Source of the DNA: JAZNQN01 sp045590195
GTDB taxonomy: Bacteria; Bacillota; Clostridia; UMGS1883; UMGS1540
Length of the DNA stretch: 64,000 bases
Direction of reading: 5' to 3'
Assembly: GCA_045590195.1 (NCBI GenBank)
Contig: JAZNQN010000073.1
Location: 62,001-126,000, forward strand
Both the position numbers and the translations under genes were made by a program. Below are positions 1 through 7,876 of the stretch, piece by piece. How positions within the stretch are numbered: position 1 is the stretch's first letter; the number at the start of each line of letters is the position of its first letter. Under the pieces are notes generated by a model that made no database searches, was not told where the DNA came from, and worked only from the letters and a program-made list of their open reading frames with translations.

Positions 1-1901
1 AACAAATTGTCTTTATAATACGCATTGTTTATAAGCGGAATTTCAAATTTTGACTGATTTGTGCCGACATATGCATATGCAAATGTACCATCTTTTTTGT
101 GAGCAAGGGCATACATATCTGAACCGTAAATTGCATCTACCTCGCCCCAGGCATCAACTGCCGCCTTCTGTGCAGTATAAGCTTTTCCCGATGAATAACT
201 TGCATAATGGCAAACTCCGTCATAATCAAGCCCTATTGTATAGTTATTTCCGCAGGCAACCTCTTTTATGTTTGTCCACGAAGACAAATCTCCTGAAAAA
301 TAAACTCCCTTTGTATTTTTCCCTGCCGAAACACAAGTTCCGTCTGCTTTAAGGCCTACTATGTGGTTTTGTCCTGCAAATATTTTTACTATTCCTGTCC
401 AGGCAGAAACATCGCTTAAATCAGTTGCTGTATTATACGATTCAACATAAACTTTTCCTTCTTCATCAAGCGCCGCCGTAAAAAACTTTCCGCCTGCAAT
501 ATCTACAATATTTTTATAGCTTTTTACATTTTTACTGCTATCGTAACTGCTGTAAAGCCTTTTGTCCCATCTCAAAGCACCAATAAGTCGGTTATCTTTT
601 CCGGTAACATCAGTTGTATCAGGGTCAATCAGCCAGTAATACGATTCAGCCTTTTCAACACCTTTCCAGGTATCAATTCCTGCTTCTGTTTTCTCTGCTT
701 CCTGTAAATTTGTTAATACGGTACCGTCATTGGTTACGCCTAAAAAGTAATCACTTATCTCATAAGCTGAAGAATACGATTTAGTAACAGAAAGATTCTT
801 TGCTCCTTTAAAATCTTCCAACGAAGTTTTTCCTATTGTAGCAACGCTTCTGTCAGGAAGCAAAACGCCAATAGTTCTCGGTCCCGTAACAATCTGAGGA
901 AGCGAAACTTCATAATTAAGAGGAACCATTTCAAGGTCAAATGTGTCAAGCGTTTCAGTAAACTCATTTATTGCAGTTTCATTCATAATATGCTGGACCG
1001 AAAGATCGCTTTTCACTATTGTAGCAAAATAATTATTTCTGTATTTAAAAATTGTCACATCTTTAACGTCTTCAAAAGCAATTAACTCATCAACAAATTC
1101 CTGCGACCATTCTACATCCAGCCCGATATATGTTCCGTCTGTAATAATTTTATCGTCATGTGTAATTGCAACAACAACGCCAACATCGTTAACTCCGGGA
1201 ATAATTTTTATGTCTTTAATATCTTCTTCCCAACTGCCACAAAGCCATTCACTACCGGTTTCGGCCCCGTCAGCATCTTTTGTGTACACTCCAAGTCCGG
1301 TATGATAAAGCTTGCCGTCAAAATCTTTTAAAACAGTTAAATTTGCACCTGCATAAATACTGTCAATATTCGAAAATGCATCTACCGATTCTGCTGATGT
1401 AGTGCCACTTCCGAAACAGTTCCCATCATAGTCAACAGCAACAATATGTTTTTTACCACATGCAATTTTTTTAATGTTCTGCCAGTTGCTTGTATCTATG
1501 CTGCCACTGTCACCTGCAATAAAAACATTTCCGTTTGTGTCAAGAGCAGCAATAAAATTGTCGCCGGCAGCTATTTGTGTTATGTTTTCAAACTCTGATG
1601 TATCTATTTCCGAGCCATCTTCACATTTTCCTGCAACAACCACCTTGCCATTATCAAGCAAAGCAGCAGAAAAATATTTACCAGCGCATACTGCAACTGC
1701 ATTTTTCCAGCCGTATGTCATCAACTGACCATATGTATTGTCTCCTGCTGAAAAAACTCTTCCGTATTGATTAAGTGCAACTATGCTGCTATGCCCTGCA
1801 TTAACCATAACATCTACAGGTGCCATAACTTCTGCTGAAGCATTCGGAATGCAAAACACAATTAAAAGTATTAAACTTAAAAAAATTGCCGTTTTTTTCA
1901 T
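1..1901 (-). CDS. Secreted RCC1-repeat (beta-propeller) protein, C-terminus cut by window edge
   Basis: Reading leftward from an ATG at 1901, preceded by AGGAGG four bases upstream, the frame stays open to base 1, so at least 633 residues are present and the end is missing. The N-terminus is a signal peptide: Lys-Lys, a hydrophobic core of about 15 residues, then a small-residue site (ASA) near residue 25. After it come recurring RCC1-type units, each with an alternation such as 'GHSSIVALNQYGRVFSAGDN', an 'AAGDNFIAALDTNGNV' type segment and 'CGKKHIVAVDYDG'. This predicts a seven-bladed propeller, probably more than one, outside the membrane. The binding partner cannot be told. It follows a Wzz/CpsD pair but is separated from it by a terminator-like hairpin. 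Fold: confident; function: unknown. Confidence 0.85.
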   Translation of the reverse strand, partial: MKKTAIFLSLILLIVFCIPNASAEVMAPVDVMVNAGHSSIVALNQYGRVFSAGDNTYGQLMTYGWKNAVAVCAGKYFSAALLDNGKVVVAGKCEDGSEIDTSEFENITQIAAGDNFIAALDTNGNVFIAGDSGSIDTSNWQNIKKIACGKKHIVAVDYDGNCFGSGTTSAESVDAFSNIDSIYAGANLTVLKDFDGKLYHTGLGVYTKDADGAETGSEWLCGSWEEDIKDIKIIPGVNDVGVVVAITHDDKIITDGTYIGLDVEWSQEFVDELIAFEDVKDVTIFKYRNNYFATIVKSDLSVQHIMNETAINEFTETLDTFDLEMVPLNYEVSLPQIVTGPRTIGVLLPDRSVATIGKTSLEDFKGAKNLSVTKSYSSAYEISDYFLGVTNDGTVLTNLQEAEKTEAGIDTWKGVEKAESYYWLIDPDTTDVTGKDNRLIGALRWDKRLYSSYDSSKNVKSYKNIVDIAGGKFFTAALDEEGKVYVESYNTATDLSDVSAWTGIVKIFAGQNHIVGLKADGTCVSAGKNTKGVYFSGDLSSWTNIKEVACGNNYTIGLDYDGVCHYASYSSGKAYTAQKAAVDAWGEVDAIYGSDMYALAHKKDGTFAYAYVGTNQSKFEIPLINNAYYKDNL

Positions 1902-1920
1902 ACTTCCTCCTATAAATTCC

Positions 1921-1954
1921 AAAAATCGGCAACACAAAGGTATGTGCTGCCGAT
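1921..1954 (-). terminator. Intrinsic terminator or attenuator between cpsD-like and RCC1 genes
   Basis: On the minus strand a 12-bp stem (ATCGGCAGCACA paired with TGTGTTGCCGAT, one G-T pair) closes a six-base loop and is followed by TTTTT. It lies 13 bases after the kinase stop and only 19 bases before the RCC1 start codon, leaving no room for a promoter in between. Confidence 0.8.
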
Positions 1955-1966
1955 ATTCTGAAAGTT

Positions 1967-2668
1967 TTATCTATATCCGTAATAATCGTATTTATAGTAC
2001 TTATATCCTCTTGTTTTTCTGGTAATATTGTTCATTATAATTCCCAAAATTTTTGCCCCTGCATTTTTAAGGTTCGTAGTAGAAGTTTCTACATCTGAAT
2101 AAGTTACTCCTCCGGCTGATACCACAAGCATTGTAGCATCTGCCATTCTCGAAATAATTCCGGCATCTGCCAATGCAACTGCAGGTGGCGAGTCGAAAAT
2201 AATAAGATCGAACATATCTTTAAGTTTTTCCACTGCTGCTGCAAGCTTATCAGAAGATAAAAGCTCTGCAGGATTCATTGGTTGCTGACCACATGGAATT
2301 GCATATAAATTTTCAACATCAGTGGGCATAATTACTTCTTCCAGAGAATTTTTTTCAAGGAACAACGAAGTAATCCCCTTGTCTTTATTGTCAAGAGAAA
2401 GAATTTTGTGTACCACCGGTCTTCTTAAATCCAAATCGATTATAAGGGTTTTAGTGCCGCCGAGAGCAAATATTTTGCCCAGGTTGGTAACTGTTGTAGA
2501 TTTACCTTCACCAAGAAGCGAGCTGGTAATCAAAACAGTTTTAATGGGGTTAACAGAATTTGAAAATTCAATGTTTGTTCTTAAAACCCTGTAAGCTTCC
2601 GCTATAGGTGAATCTGAAGAAAACTCAGCATATTTTCTTTCGTTGTGTTTTTTTTCTCGGTTTATCAT
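1967..2668 (-). CDS. CpsD/CapB-family tyrosine autokinase (BY-kinase)
   Basis: Cytoplasmic tyrosine kinase of the bacterial BY family, 233 residues. The deviant Walker A (GEGKSTT, about residues 53-59), Walker A' (LIIDLDLRRP, 75-84) and Walker B (DLIIFDSPP, 154-162) are all visible. The C-terminus is a tyrosine cluster (GYKYYKYDYYGYR), the autophosphorylation tail of this family. In Firmicutes such kinases need a separate membrane activator with a Wzz domain, and that gene lies directly upstream (20-base gap), so the two form one signalling unit controlling polysaccharide polymer length or export. No glycosyltransferase genes lie within the window on this side; they may lie beyond base 1. Confidence 0.92.
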   Translation of the reverse strand: MINREKKHNERKYAEFSSDSPIAEAYRVLRTNIEFSNSVNPIKTVLITSSLLGEGKSTTVTNLGKIFALGGTKTLIIDLDLRRPVVHKILSLDNKDKGITSLFLEKNSLEEVIMPTDVENLYAIPCGQQPMNPAELLSSDKLAAAVEKLKDMFDLIIFDSPPAVALADAGIISRMADATMLVVSAGGVTYSDVETSTTNLKNAGAKILGIIMNNITRKTRGYKYYKYDYYGYR

Positions 2669-2688
2669 AGAAATATCACTTATTCCTC

Positions 2689-3384
2689 TTAATATTTTCT
2701 TTTTTCATAATCGTCATAAGTATCATGGCGAGGTATCATACCTATAATAGGAATGTCAAACCTTTCGCTGTAATCCTCTGGTCCTTTTACTTTATTATCA
2801 AAAATTTCAAAAAGCAAAATTACCATAAGATCAAGGAACAGTGCAGCAACTATCGCCAAAACATAATACACATAAACATTACCCTTTTGTGGTACCGTAG
2901 GCGTTGCAGCATAGTCAACTACTTTAATATTGTTCTTGCTTATAATGTCTTCAACTTCACCAATCATAACATTGGTAATCTCATCCGCAATAGTAGCTGC
3001 AACGAACGGGTTTCCGTGCTTAACCGACAATTTAAAAATTCTCGTATCGGGATATTCATTAACTGAAATATTAGCAGGATTTATGCTTACTTTTGGAAAC
3101 TTTTCGCGTACCTTGCCCAAAACACGATTGCTTGTGGCAATAATTTTATAGTCCTTCGCTCTTTTTTCGTTAACCATAAGCTCTGTGTTTTCATTTTTTT
3201 CATCAGTTACTTCTTCTGTTACATATATTGTTGTTGTAGCAACATAATATTCTTCCACAACGAAAAAATAATATATAGTACAAGCAGCAACACAAGAAAC
3301 TAAAAGCGCCACAAATATATACCATTTTTCCAAAAAAATCTTTATTATTTTTTCAATTCCGAGAGAGGTTTTCTCATTATCCAT
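2689..3384 (-). CDS. Wzz/CpsC-like chain-length determinant, activator of the tyrosine kinase
   Basis: Membrane protein of 231 residues with the Wzz layout: a transmembrane helix near residues 17-40, an extracytoplasmic domain, and a second helix near 172-196 (VYYVLAIVAALFLDLMVILLF) followed by a short cytoplasmic tail that would meet the kinase. The family sets the length of surface polysaccharides and, in Gram-positives, supplies the activating C-terminal segment for CpsD. It is first in its transcription unit, about 40 bases downstream of a strong promoter. I do not give a symbol because cpsC, capA and yveK names are used interchangeably for this family. Confidence 0.9.
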   Translation of the reverse strand: MDNEKTSLGIEKIIKIFLEKWYIFVALLVSCVAACTIYYFFVVEEYYVATTTIYVTEEVTDEKNENTELMVNEKRAKDYKIIATSNRVLGKVREKFPKVSINPANISVNEYPDTRIFKLSVKHGNPFVAATIADEITNVMIGEVEDIISKNNIKVVDYAATPTVPQKGNVYVYYVLAIVAALFLDLMVILLFEIFDNKVKGPEDYSERFDIPIIGMIPRHDTYDDYEKRKY

Positions 3385-3425
3385 TGTATCAACCTTTCAA
3401 AATCCAAGTAACACATACACCATTT

Positions 3426-3454
3426 ATGATATCACATACTTGAAATTATGTCAA
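3426..3454 (-). promoter_or_regulatory. Sigma-A promoter of the Wzz/kinase operon
   Basis: On the minus strand TTGACA, a 17-base spacer and TATCAT, with TG one base before the -10 (extended -10). It fires leftward into the gene starting at 3384. Confidence 0.8.
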
Positions 3455-3474
3455 CTTCAATTTGTATGAATTGC

Positions 3475-4269
3475 TCAGGCAAGTTCAATTAAAAGCTTTT
3501 CAACATCTTCTTTTGTAATTGCCGCAACCCCGCTGAAAGGATATTTAAGTGCTTCATTGAGCATTTCACATGCTTTTTCTTTTTCTCCGAGGGCTGCCAA
3601 AGTTTTTGCATAATTGTAATAGGGCATAGGAAACTGCGGTTTTCTTTCAATTACCTCTTCAGCATACTTTCTGCTTTCCTCATAACCTCCGAGCATATAA
3701 TAATTCTGGGCAAGATTGTCGCCGATTAAATCACTGGTATTATCATAATCATACCCTGCAAGATTAACTTCTAGCGCTTTTTCGGGTTCATTTTTTTCAA
3801 GAAGAAGGTATCCGTAATTGCCGTAAACCACAGTTGATTTGTAATTTTCATACACTTCGCCCATTGTTTTTACAGCTTCGTCAATGTCTCCTTTTTTCCA
3901 CATAAGAAGCGCCATATTTGTTTTAGCTCTTGCAATAACTCCCGGATCTTTCTGAAATAAAGTAGCTGCATTGTAGAGCCTTTCGGCATCAGCATATCTT
4001 CCTTCTCTCATACACATATATCCATAATATATTTTATGGTCAGGAAGCATTCTACCTGTTTTGTATGCCTTTTCCAAAAGAGCGAACATCTTGTCGGTAT
4101 CTTTAAGATAAAGATATTTCGACCTCATTATATAAATTTCGGGCAAATTTTTATAAAACAAATAAGCCAGAATTATTATAATTGAAGCAAGCCCTATAAT
4201 CCATCCACCCATTTTAAAGGCAAAATATATAATGATAAACGGAATTATCAGCTTTAATAGTGAACCCAA
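3475..4269 (-). CDS. Membrane-anchored tetratricopeptide-repeat protein
   Basis: 264 residues. The first 45 residues contain two closely spaced hydrophobic segments, so the protein is probably held in the membrane by a hairpin. The rest is a run of TPR units; recognisable helices include 'GYMCMREGRYADAERLYNAA', 'NMALLMWKKGDIDEAVKTM', 'GYLLLEKNEPEKALEVN' and 'YAKTLAALGEKEKACEMLNE'. TPRs are protein-docking scaffolds, so a role in assembling a membrane complex is likely, but no partner is indicated. It lies 19 bases after serS on the same strand and is probably co-transcribed with it. Confidence 0.8.
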   Translation of the reverse strand: MGSLLKLIIPFIIIYFAFKMGGWIIGLASIIIILAYLFYKNLPEIYIMRSKYLYLKDTDKMFALLEKAYKTGRMLPDHKIYYGYMCMREGRYADAERLYNAATLFQKDPGVIARAKTNMALLMWKKGDIDEAVKTMGEVYENYKSTVVYGNYGYLLLEKNEPEKALEVNLAGYDYDNTSDLIGDNLAQNYYMLGGYEESRKYAEEVIERKPQFPMPYYNYAKTLAALGEKEKACEMLNEALKYPFSGVAAITKEDVEKLLIELA

Positions 4270-4288
4270 TTAAATCATACCTTTCGTG

Positions 4289-5569
4289 TTATACATTTAC
4301 AGAAATTTTTTCAGCTCCACCCATATAAGGTCTCAAAGCTTCAGGAATAACAACGCTTCCGTCGCCCTGCTGATAATTTTCCATAATAGCTGCAACAGTT
4401 CTGCCAACTGCAACACCACTGCCGTTTAATGTGTGAACATACTGTGCTTTGCTCTTAACATCGTCTTTAAATCTTATGCCGGCACGTCTTGCCTGATAAT
4501 CTTCAAAGTTACTGCAAGAAGAAATTTCAACATATCTGCCATAGCTTGGCATCCAAACTTCAATATCGTATTTCATCGCAGGTGTAAAGCCCAAATCGCC
4601 TATGCAAATTTTCACAACTCTGTATGGAAGTCCAAGTCCCTGAAGAACCGATTCAGCGTCGCGTGTAAGCTTTTCAAGCTCTTCATAAGAATCTTCCGGT
4701 CTTGTAAATTTAACAAGCTCAACTTTGTTGAACTGATGCTGTCTGATAAGGCCTCTTGTATCTCTTCCGGCAGAACCTGCCTCTGCTCTGAAACAAGCAG
4801 AATATGCCGCATATTTTATAGGAAGCTGAGCACCATCAATAATGCTTTCTCTGTGTAAATTTGTAACAGGAACTTCAGCTGTTGGAATTAAGAAATAATC
4901 GGTATTAACAACCTTAAACGCATCCTCTTCAAATTTAGGGAGCTGACCTGTACCAACCATGCTGTTTCTGTGAACCATATATGGTGGTAAAATTTCAGTA
5001 TAACCATTTTCTGTTGTGTGTTTGTCAAGAAAATAGCTTATAACGGCTCTCTCAAGTCTTGCGCCAAGGCCTTTGTAAACTGTAAATCTTGCACCTGTAA
5101 TTTTACCGGCTGAAGCGGCATCGAGAATATCAAGCTTTTCGCCAAGTTCCCAGTGAGGTTTCGCTTCAAAAGGAAACTGTGTAGGTTCGCCGTATTTTCT
5201 AACTTCAACATTATCCTCGTCGGTATCACCATCGGGAACAGTTTCGTTAGGAATATTTGGAATGGTAAGAAGCATCTGATAAAGCTGTTCTTCAACCTCT
5301 TTTTCTTTGCTGTCAAGCTCTTTGATTTCATCAGAAAGCTTTTTCATCTCAGCAAAAACTTCGGTAGTATCTTTTCCTTCTTTTTTAAGAGCAGGAATCT
5401 GCTTTGTAACCTCGTTCTGCTTTGCTTTAAGACCTTCTACCTGAAATAATAATTCTCTTCTTTTCTCGTCAAGAGCTATTACCGCATCGATATCAACATT
5501 TTCTTTTCTGCGTGCCAATGCTTTTTTCACTCGCTCTGTTTCTGTTCTGATTACCTTAATGTCTAACAT
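4289..5569 (-). CDS. serS: Seryl-tRNA synthetase
   Basis: Charges tRNA(Ser) with serine in the cytoplasm. At 426 residues it has the usual length. The N-terminal third is the long antiparallel coiled-coil arm that grips the tRNA variable loop (roughly residues 30-100, rich in K/E heptads). The class II core follows: motif 2 is visible around 'FRAEAGSAGRDTRGLIRQHQF' and motif 3 near 'VAVGRTVAAIMENYQ', with the proline-rich 'ILPPYMV' of motif 1. The gene sits in a leftward run with a small membrane protein upstream (34-base gap) and the TPR gene downstream. No T-box leader is present in the short upstream gap. Confidence 0.97.
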   Translation of the reverse strand: MLDIKVIRTETERVKKALARRKENVDIDAVIALDEKRRELLFQVEGLKAKQNEVTKQIPALKKEGKDTTEVFAEMKKLSDEIKELDSKEKEVEEQLYQMLLTIPNIPNETVPDGDTDEDNVEVRKYGEPTQFPFEAKPHWELGEKLDILDAASAGKITGARFTVYKGLGARLERAVISYFLDKHTTENGYTEILPPYMVHRNSMVGTGQLPKFEEDAFKVVNTDYFLIPTAEVPVTNLHRESIIDGAQLPIKYAAYSACFRAEAGSAGRDTRGLIRQHQFNKVELVKFTRPEDSYEELEKLTRDAESVLQGLGLPYRVVKICIGDLGFTPAMKYDIEVWMPSYGRYVEISSCSNFEDYQARRAGIRFKDDVKSKAQYVHTLNGSGVAVGRTVAAIMENYQQGDGSVVIPEALRPYMGGAEKISVNV

Positions 5570-5603
5570 ATTTACCTCTCCTTTGTATAATTAGATAAGT
5601 TTA

Positions 5604-6029
5604 TTATAATCTGTTTTTTAAACTCTCATAAAGAGTTTTCGCATTCTCGCCGAGAACTTCGGGGTCGATAGTATCAAGCAACTCTTTTGCTCTGCTGTAA
5701 TACTTGTTTCTGTAAAGATTTTGAACCTCGGAAAGTGTTTCCATATTTTTAATGGTGGCATCTTTTTGTTCGCCAGCCATTTTTAAATCTTCGTTGTTTT
5801 TGGTAAGCTGACTGATTGTATTTTCCATTTCTTTATTTTCTTTTTCAAGAAGCTCATTTTTTTCAGTCAGTTTAACTACCGATTCCTGAGCTCCCTGGAA
5901 CAACTTGTTTTTTTCATCCTGCGCATCTTTATATCTTACACCCGTAAATGATGAAAATAATATCAATACAAACGCAACAGAAAACAAAATTAAAGTATAA
6001 ACAAGAAAATATCTGCTGTTTTTCTTCAT
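5604..6029 (-). CDS. Small single-pass membrane protein with coiled coil
   Basis: 141 residues. A transmembrane helix at about residues 8-28 (YFLVYTLILFSVAFVLILFSS) is followed by a heptad-like coiled coil around 50-95 (KLTEKNELLEKENKEMEN and onward) and a short helical C-terminus (YSRAKELLDTIDPEVLG) resembling one TPR helix pair. I do not recognise a named family. It lies between parB and serS. The layout resembles small membrane coiled-coil proteins tied to the division or envelope machinery, but that is only analogy. The 105 bases between it and parB hold an imperfect hairpin without a T-run and no convincing promoter. Confidence 0.6.
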   Translation of the reverse strand: MKKNSRYFLVYTLILFSVAFVLILFSSFTGVRYKDAQDEKNKLFQGAQESVVKLTEKNELLEKENKEMENTISQLTKNNEDLKMAGEQKDATIKNMETLSEVQNLYRNKYYSRAKELLDTIDPEVLGENAKTLYESLKNRL

Positions 6030-6134
6030 TTTTAACCATATCCTCTCTCGGCGCCAAATTTCGCCTCTAAACGATTTTTCTTTTTGTAAATAAAATCACA
6101 TTGCCTAACTCCCAGAAATCCATTAGAGGGCAAT

Positions 6135-6995
6135 TTAGAGATTAGTTTTTCTTCCAAATATTTCCAGAATTCTGTTTAGATCATCATTTCCGTAATATTC
6201 TATTTCAATTTTACCTTTTGATTTACCATCTTTAATTTTTACTTTTGTACCAATAAATGCTGAAAGCTTCTTTTCAACATCAAGCAGCTCGGGCGAAACC
6301 TTTTCGGTTTCTGATTTTTTGGAGGGTTTCTTTTTACCTCCCACCGCCTTTTCAAGTTCTCTTACCGACATGCTTTCGCTTATAATTTTTTCTGCAAGTT
6401 CTTGCCTTTCTTTTTCATTATCAATTGCCAGAAGAGTTCTTGCGTGTCCGCTTGAGATTAAATTATTTCTAACCATATCAATCAGATTTTCAGAAAGAGA
6501 AAGCAATCTGATTGAGTTAGTTATTGCCGATCTGCTTTTGCCAACTTTCTCTCCAACCTGTTCCTGAGTAAGATTAAAATTATTAATTAAATACTGATAT
6601 CCTTCAGCCTCTTCTATGGGGTTTAAATCCTCACGCTGAAGATTTTCAATAAGCGCAACTTCTGCCGCCGTTTGATTTTCATAATTTCTTACAATGGCCG
6701 GTATTGTAGAAAGTCCACACATTTTCGCTGCACGCCATCTTCTTTCCCCTGCAATTATTTTGTAAAATCCGTTTCCTTCTTTTACAACAATTATTGGTTG
6801 AATAACGCCATGTTTACTTATGGAATCACTAAGTGCTTTTAGTTGTTCCTCGTCAAAAACCTTTCTTGGCTGATCACGGTTTGGTTCAACAAGGCTTATT
6901 CTAATTTCATGCAACTCTTCTTTTTCAGCTCCGCCTGCATCTTTGATGTCAAACAAAGCATCAAGCCCTTTTCCAAGTCCTCTTTTAACAGACAT
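6135..6995 (-). CDS. parB: Chromosome-partitioning protein ParB (Spo0J)
   Basis: DNA-binding CTPase clamp that loads at parS and spreads over the origin region. 286 residues. The start 'KRGLGKGLDALF' is the short motif that stimulates the ParA ATPase. The N-terminal CTP-binding domain shows GERRWRA (residues 83-89); a helix-turn-helix follows near 135-160 (LTQEQVGEKVGKSRSAI), then a C-terminal dimerisation domain. Its ATG overlaps the parA stop (TGATG), so the two are translationally coupled. Two perfect parS sites lie just upstream of parA. Confidence 0.97.
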   Translation of the reverse strand: MSVKRGLGKGLDALFDIKDAGGAEKEELHEIRISLVEPNRDQPRKVFDEEQLKALSDSISKHGVIQPIIVVKEGNGFYKIIAGERRWRAAKMCGLSTIPAIVRNYENQTAAEVALIENLQREDLNPIEEAEGYQYLINNFNLTQEQVGEKVGKSRSAITNSIRLLSLSENLIDMVRNNLISSGHARTLLAIDNEKERQELAEKIISESMSVRELEKAVGGKKKPSKKSETEKVSPELLDVEKKLSAFIGTKVKIKDGKSKGKIEIEYYGNDDLNRILEIFGRKTNL

Positions 6996-7762
6996 CAGCT
7001 ACCGCTCCTTTCAACAAGCTCTTCGGCCAGGTCAATATAACTTTCTGATCCTCTCGATGCAGGGTCATAAGCAATTATAGGCTGTCCAAAACCCGGGGCT
7101 TCGCTAAGTCTTACATTTCTTGGTATAATTGTTTTATATACTTTATCCGGAAAATACTTTTTAACTTCATCAACAACCTGAATTGCAAGATTTGTTCTTG
7201 CATCAAACATTGTAAGGAGAACGCCTTCAATTTCAATTTTAGGATTTAACACCTTTTTTACTCTTTTAATTGTTCCGGTTAAACTGCTAAGTCCTTCAAG
7301 TGCATAATATTCACATTGTATAGGAACTAAAACCGAATCACACGCCGAAAAAGCATTTAGCGTTATAAGCCCAAGTGATGGCGGGCAATCCATAATAATA
7401 TAATCGTAATCGTTACGAATTTCTTCTATTGCCGATTTAAGCTGATATTCTCTGCCCATAACTGTTACAAGTTCAACCTCAGCTCCTGATAAAGCCGGAT
7501 TAGAAGGGCATATAAATAAATTTTTATATTCACTTTCATATATTACTTCGTTTAGGGAAGCAGAATTTATCAATACATCGTAAATAGATTTTTCAGTTTC
7601 TTTTGCATCTCCGCCAAGACCACTCGTAGCATTTCCCTGAGGATCTATATCTATAATCAGAATCTTTTTGCCCATTTTAGCAAGGCAAGCCGACAAATTA
7701 ACTGCTGTGGTTGTTTTTCCAACTCCGCCCTTTTGATTGGCAACAGCAATAACTTTTGACAT
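6995..7762 (-). CDS. parA: Chromosome-partitioning ATPase ParA (Soj)
   Basis: Walker-type ATPase that dimerises on DNA and interacts with ParB; in Bacillus it also acts on DnaA. 255 residues. The deviant Walker A (KGGVGKTTT) is at residues 11-19, Walker A' at 'ILIIDIDPQGNATSG' and Walker B at 'YIIMDCPPSLG'. The frame continues upstream, but the ATG at 7762 is chosen: it has AGGAGG seven bases before it and gives the standard family N-terminus. The longer reading would encode the parS palindrome itself and is rejected. Confidence 0.97.
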   Translation of the reverse strand: MSKVIAVANQKGGVGKTTTAVNLSACLAKMGKKILIIDIDPQGNATSGLGGDAKETEKSIYDVLINSASLNEVIYESEYKNLFICPSNPALSGAEVELVTVMGREYQLKSAIEEIRNDYDYIIMDCPPSLGLITLNAFSACDSVLVPIQCEYYALEGLSSLTGTIKRVKKVLNPKIEIEGVLLTMFDARTNLAIQVVDEVKKYFPDKVYKTIIPRNVRLSEAPGFGQPIIAYDPASRGSESYIDLAEELVERSGS

Positions 7763-7796
7763 ACAAGTTTCCTCCTTTTCATTAGTTGTTTCATAT

Positions 7797-7825
7797 ATTA
7801 TACCACAAAAATGTTTCACGTGAAA
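7797..7825 (-). promoter_or_regulatory. soj-spo0J promoter overlapping parS
   Basis: Minus strand: a perfect TATAAT (7797-7802) with TG one base upstream. At a 17-base spacing the -35 hexamer is TTTCAC, which lies inside the parS palindrome 7812-7827. The weak -35 is offset by the extended -10. ParB bound at this site would cover the promoter, which predicts autoregulation. Confidence 0.6.
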
Positions 7826-7827
7826 CA
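7812..7827. other. parS centromere site 1
   Basis: Perfect 16-bp palindrome TGTTTCACGTGAAACA, matching the Bacillus parS consensus at every position. It is the loading site for ParB (Spo0J) and lies 50 bases upstream of the soj start codon. Confidence 0.97.
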
Positions 7828-7856
7828 CTTTTTTGAAAATTTTTAAAACTTTTTAA

Positions 7857-7872
7857 TGTTTCACGTGAAACA
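7857..7872. other. parS centromere site 2
   Basis: Second perfect copy of TGTTTCACGTGAAACA, 45 bases from the first (centre to centre), starting four bases past the noc-like stop codon. The pair sits about 8 kb from the DnaA boxes, inside the expected origin-proximal zone. Confidence 0.97.
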
Positions 7873-7876
7873 CACG

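Noticed and set aside
1967..2668. MinD or ParA-type ATPase for the gene at 1967-2668
   Set aside because: The C-terminal tyrosine cluster and adjacent Wzz gene identify it as a BY-kinase.
7763..7828. Longer soj frame starting at 7828 with an extra 22 residues
   Set aside because: The added codons translate the parS palindrome and the -10 region. The ATG at 7762 has a strong ribosome site and the normal ParA N-terminus.
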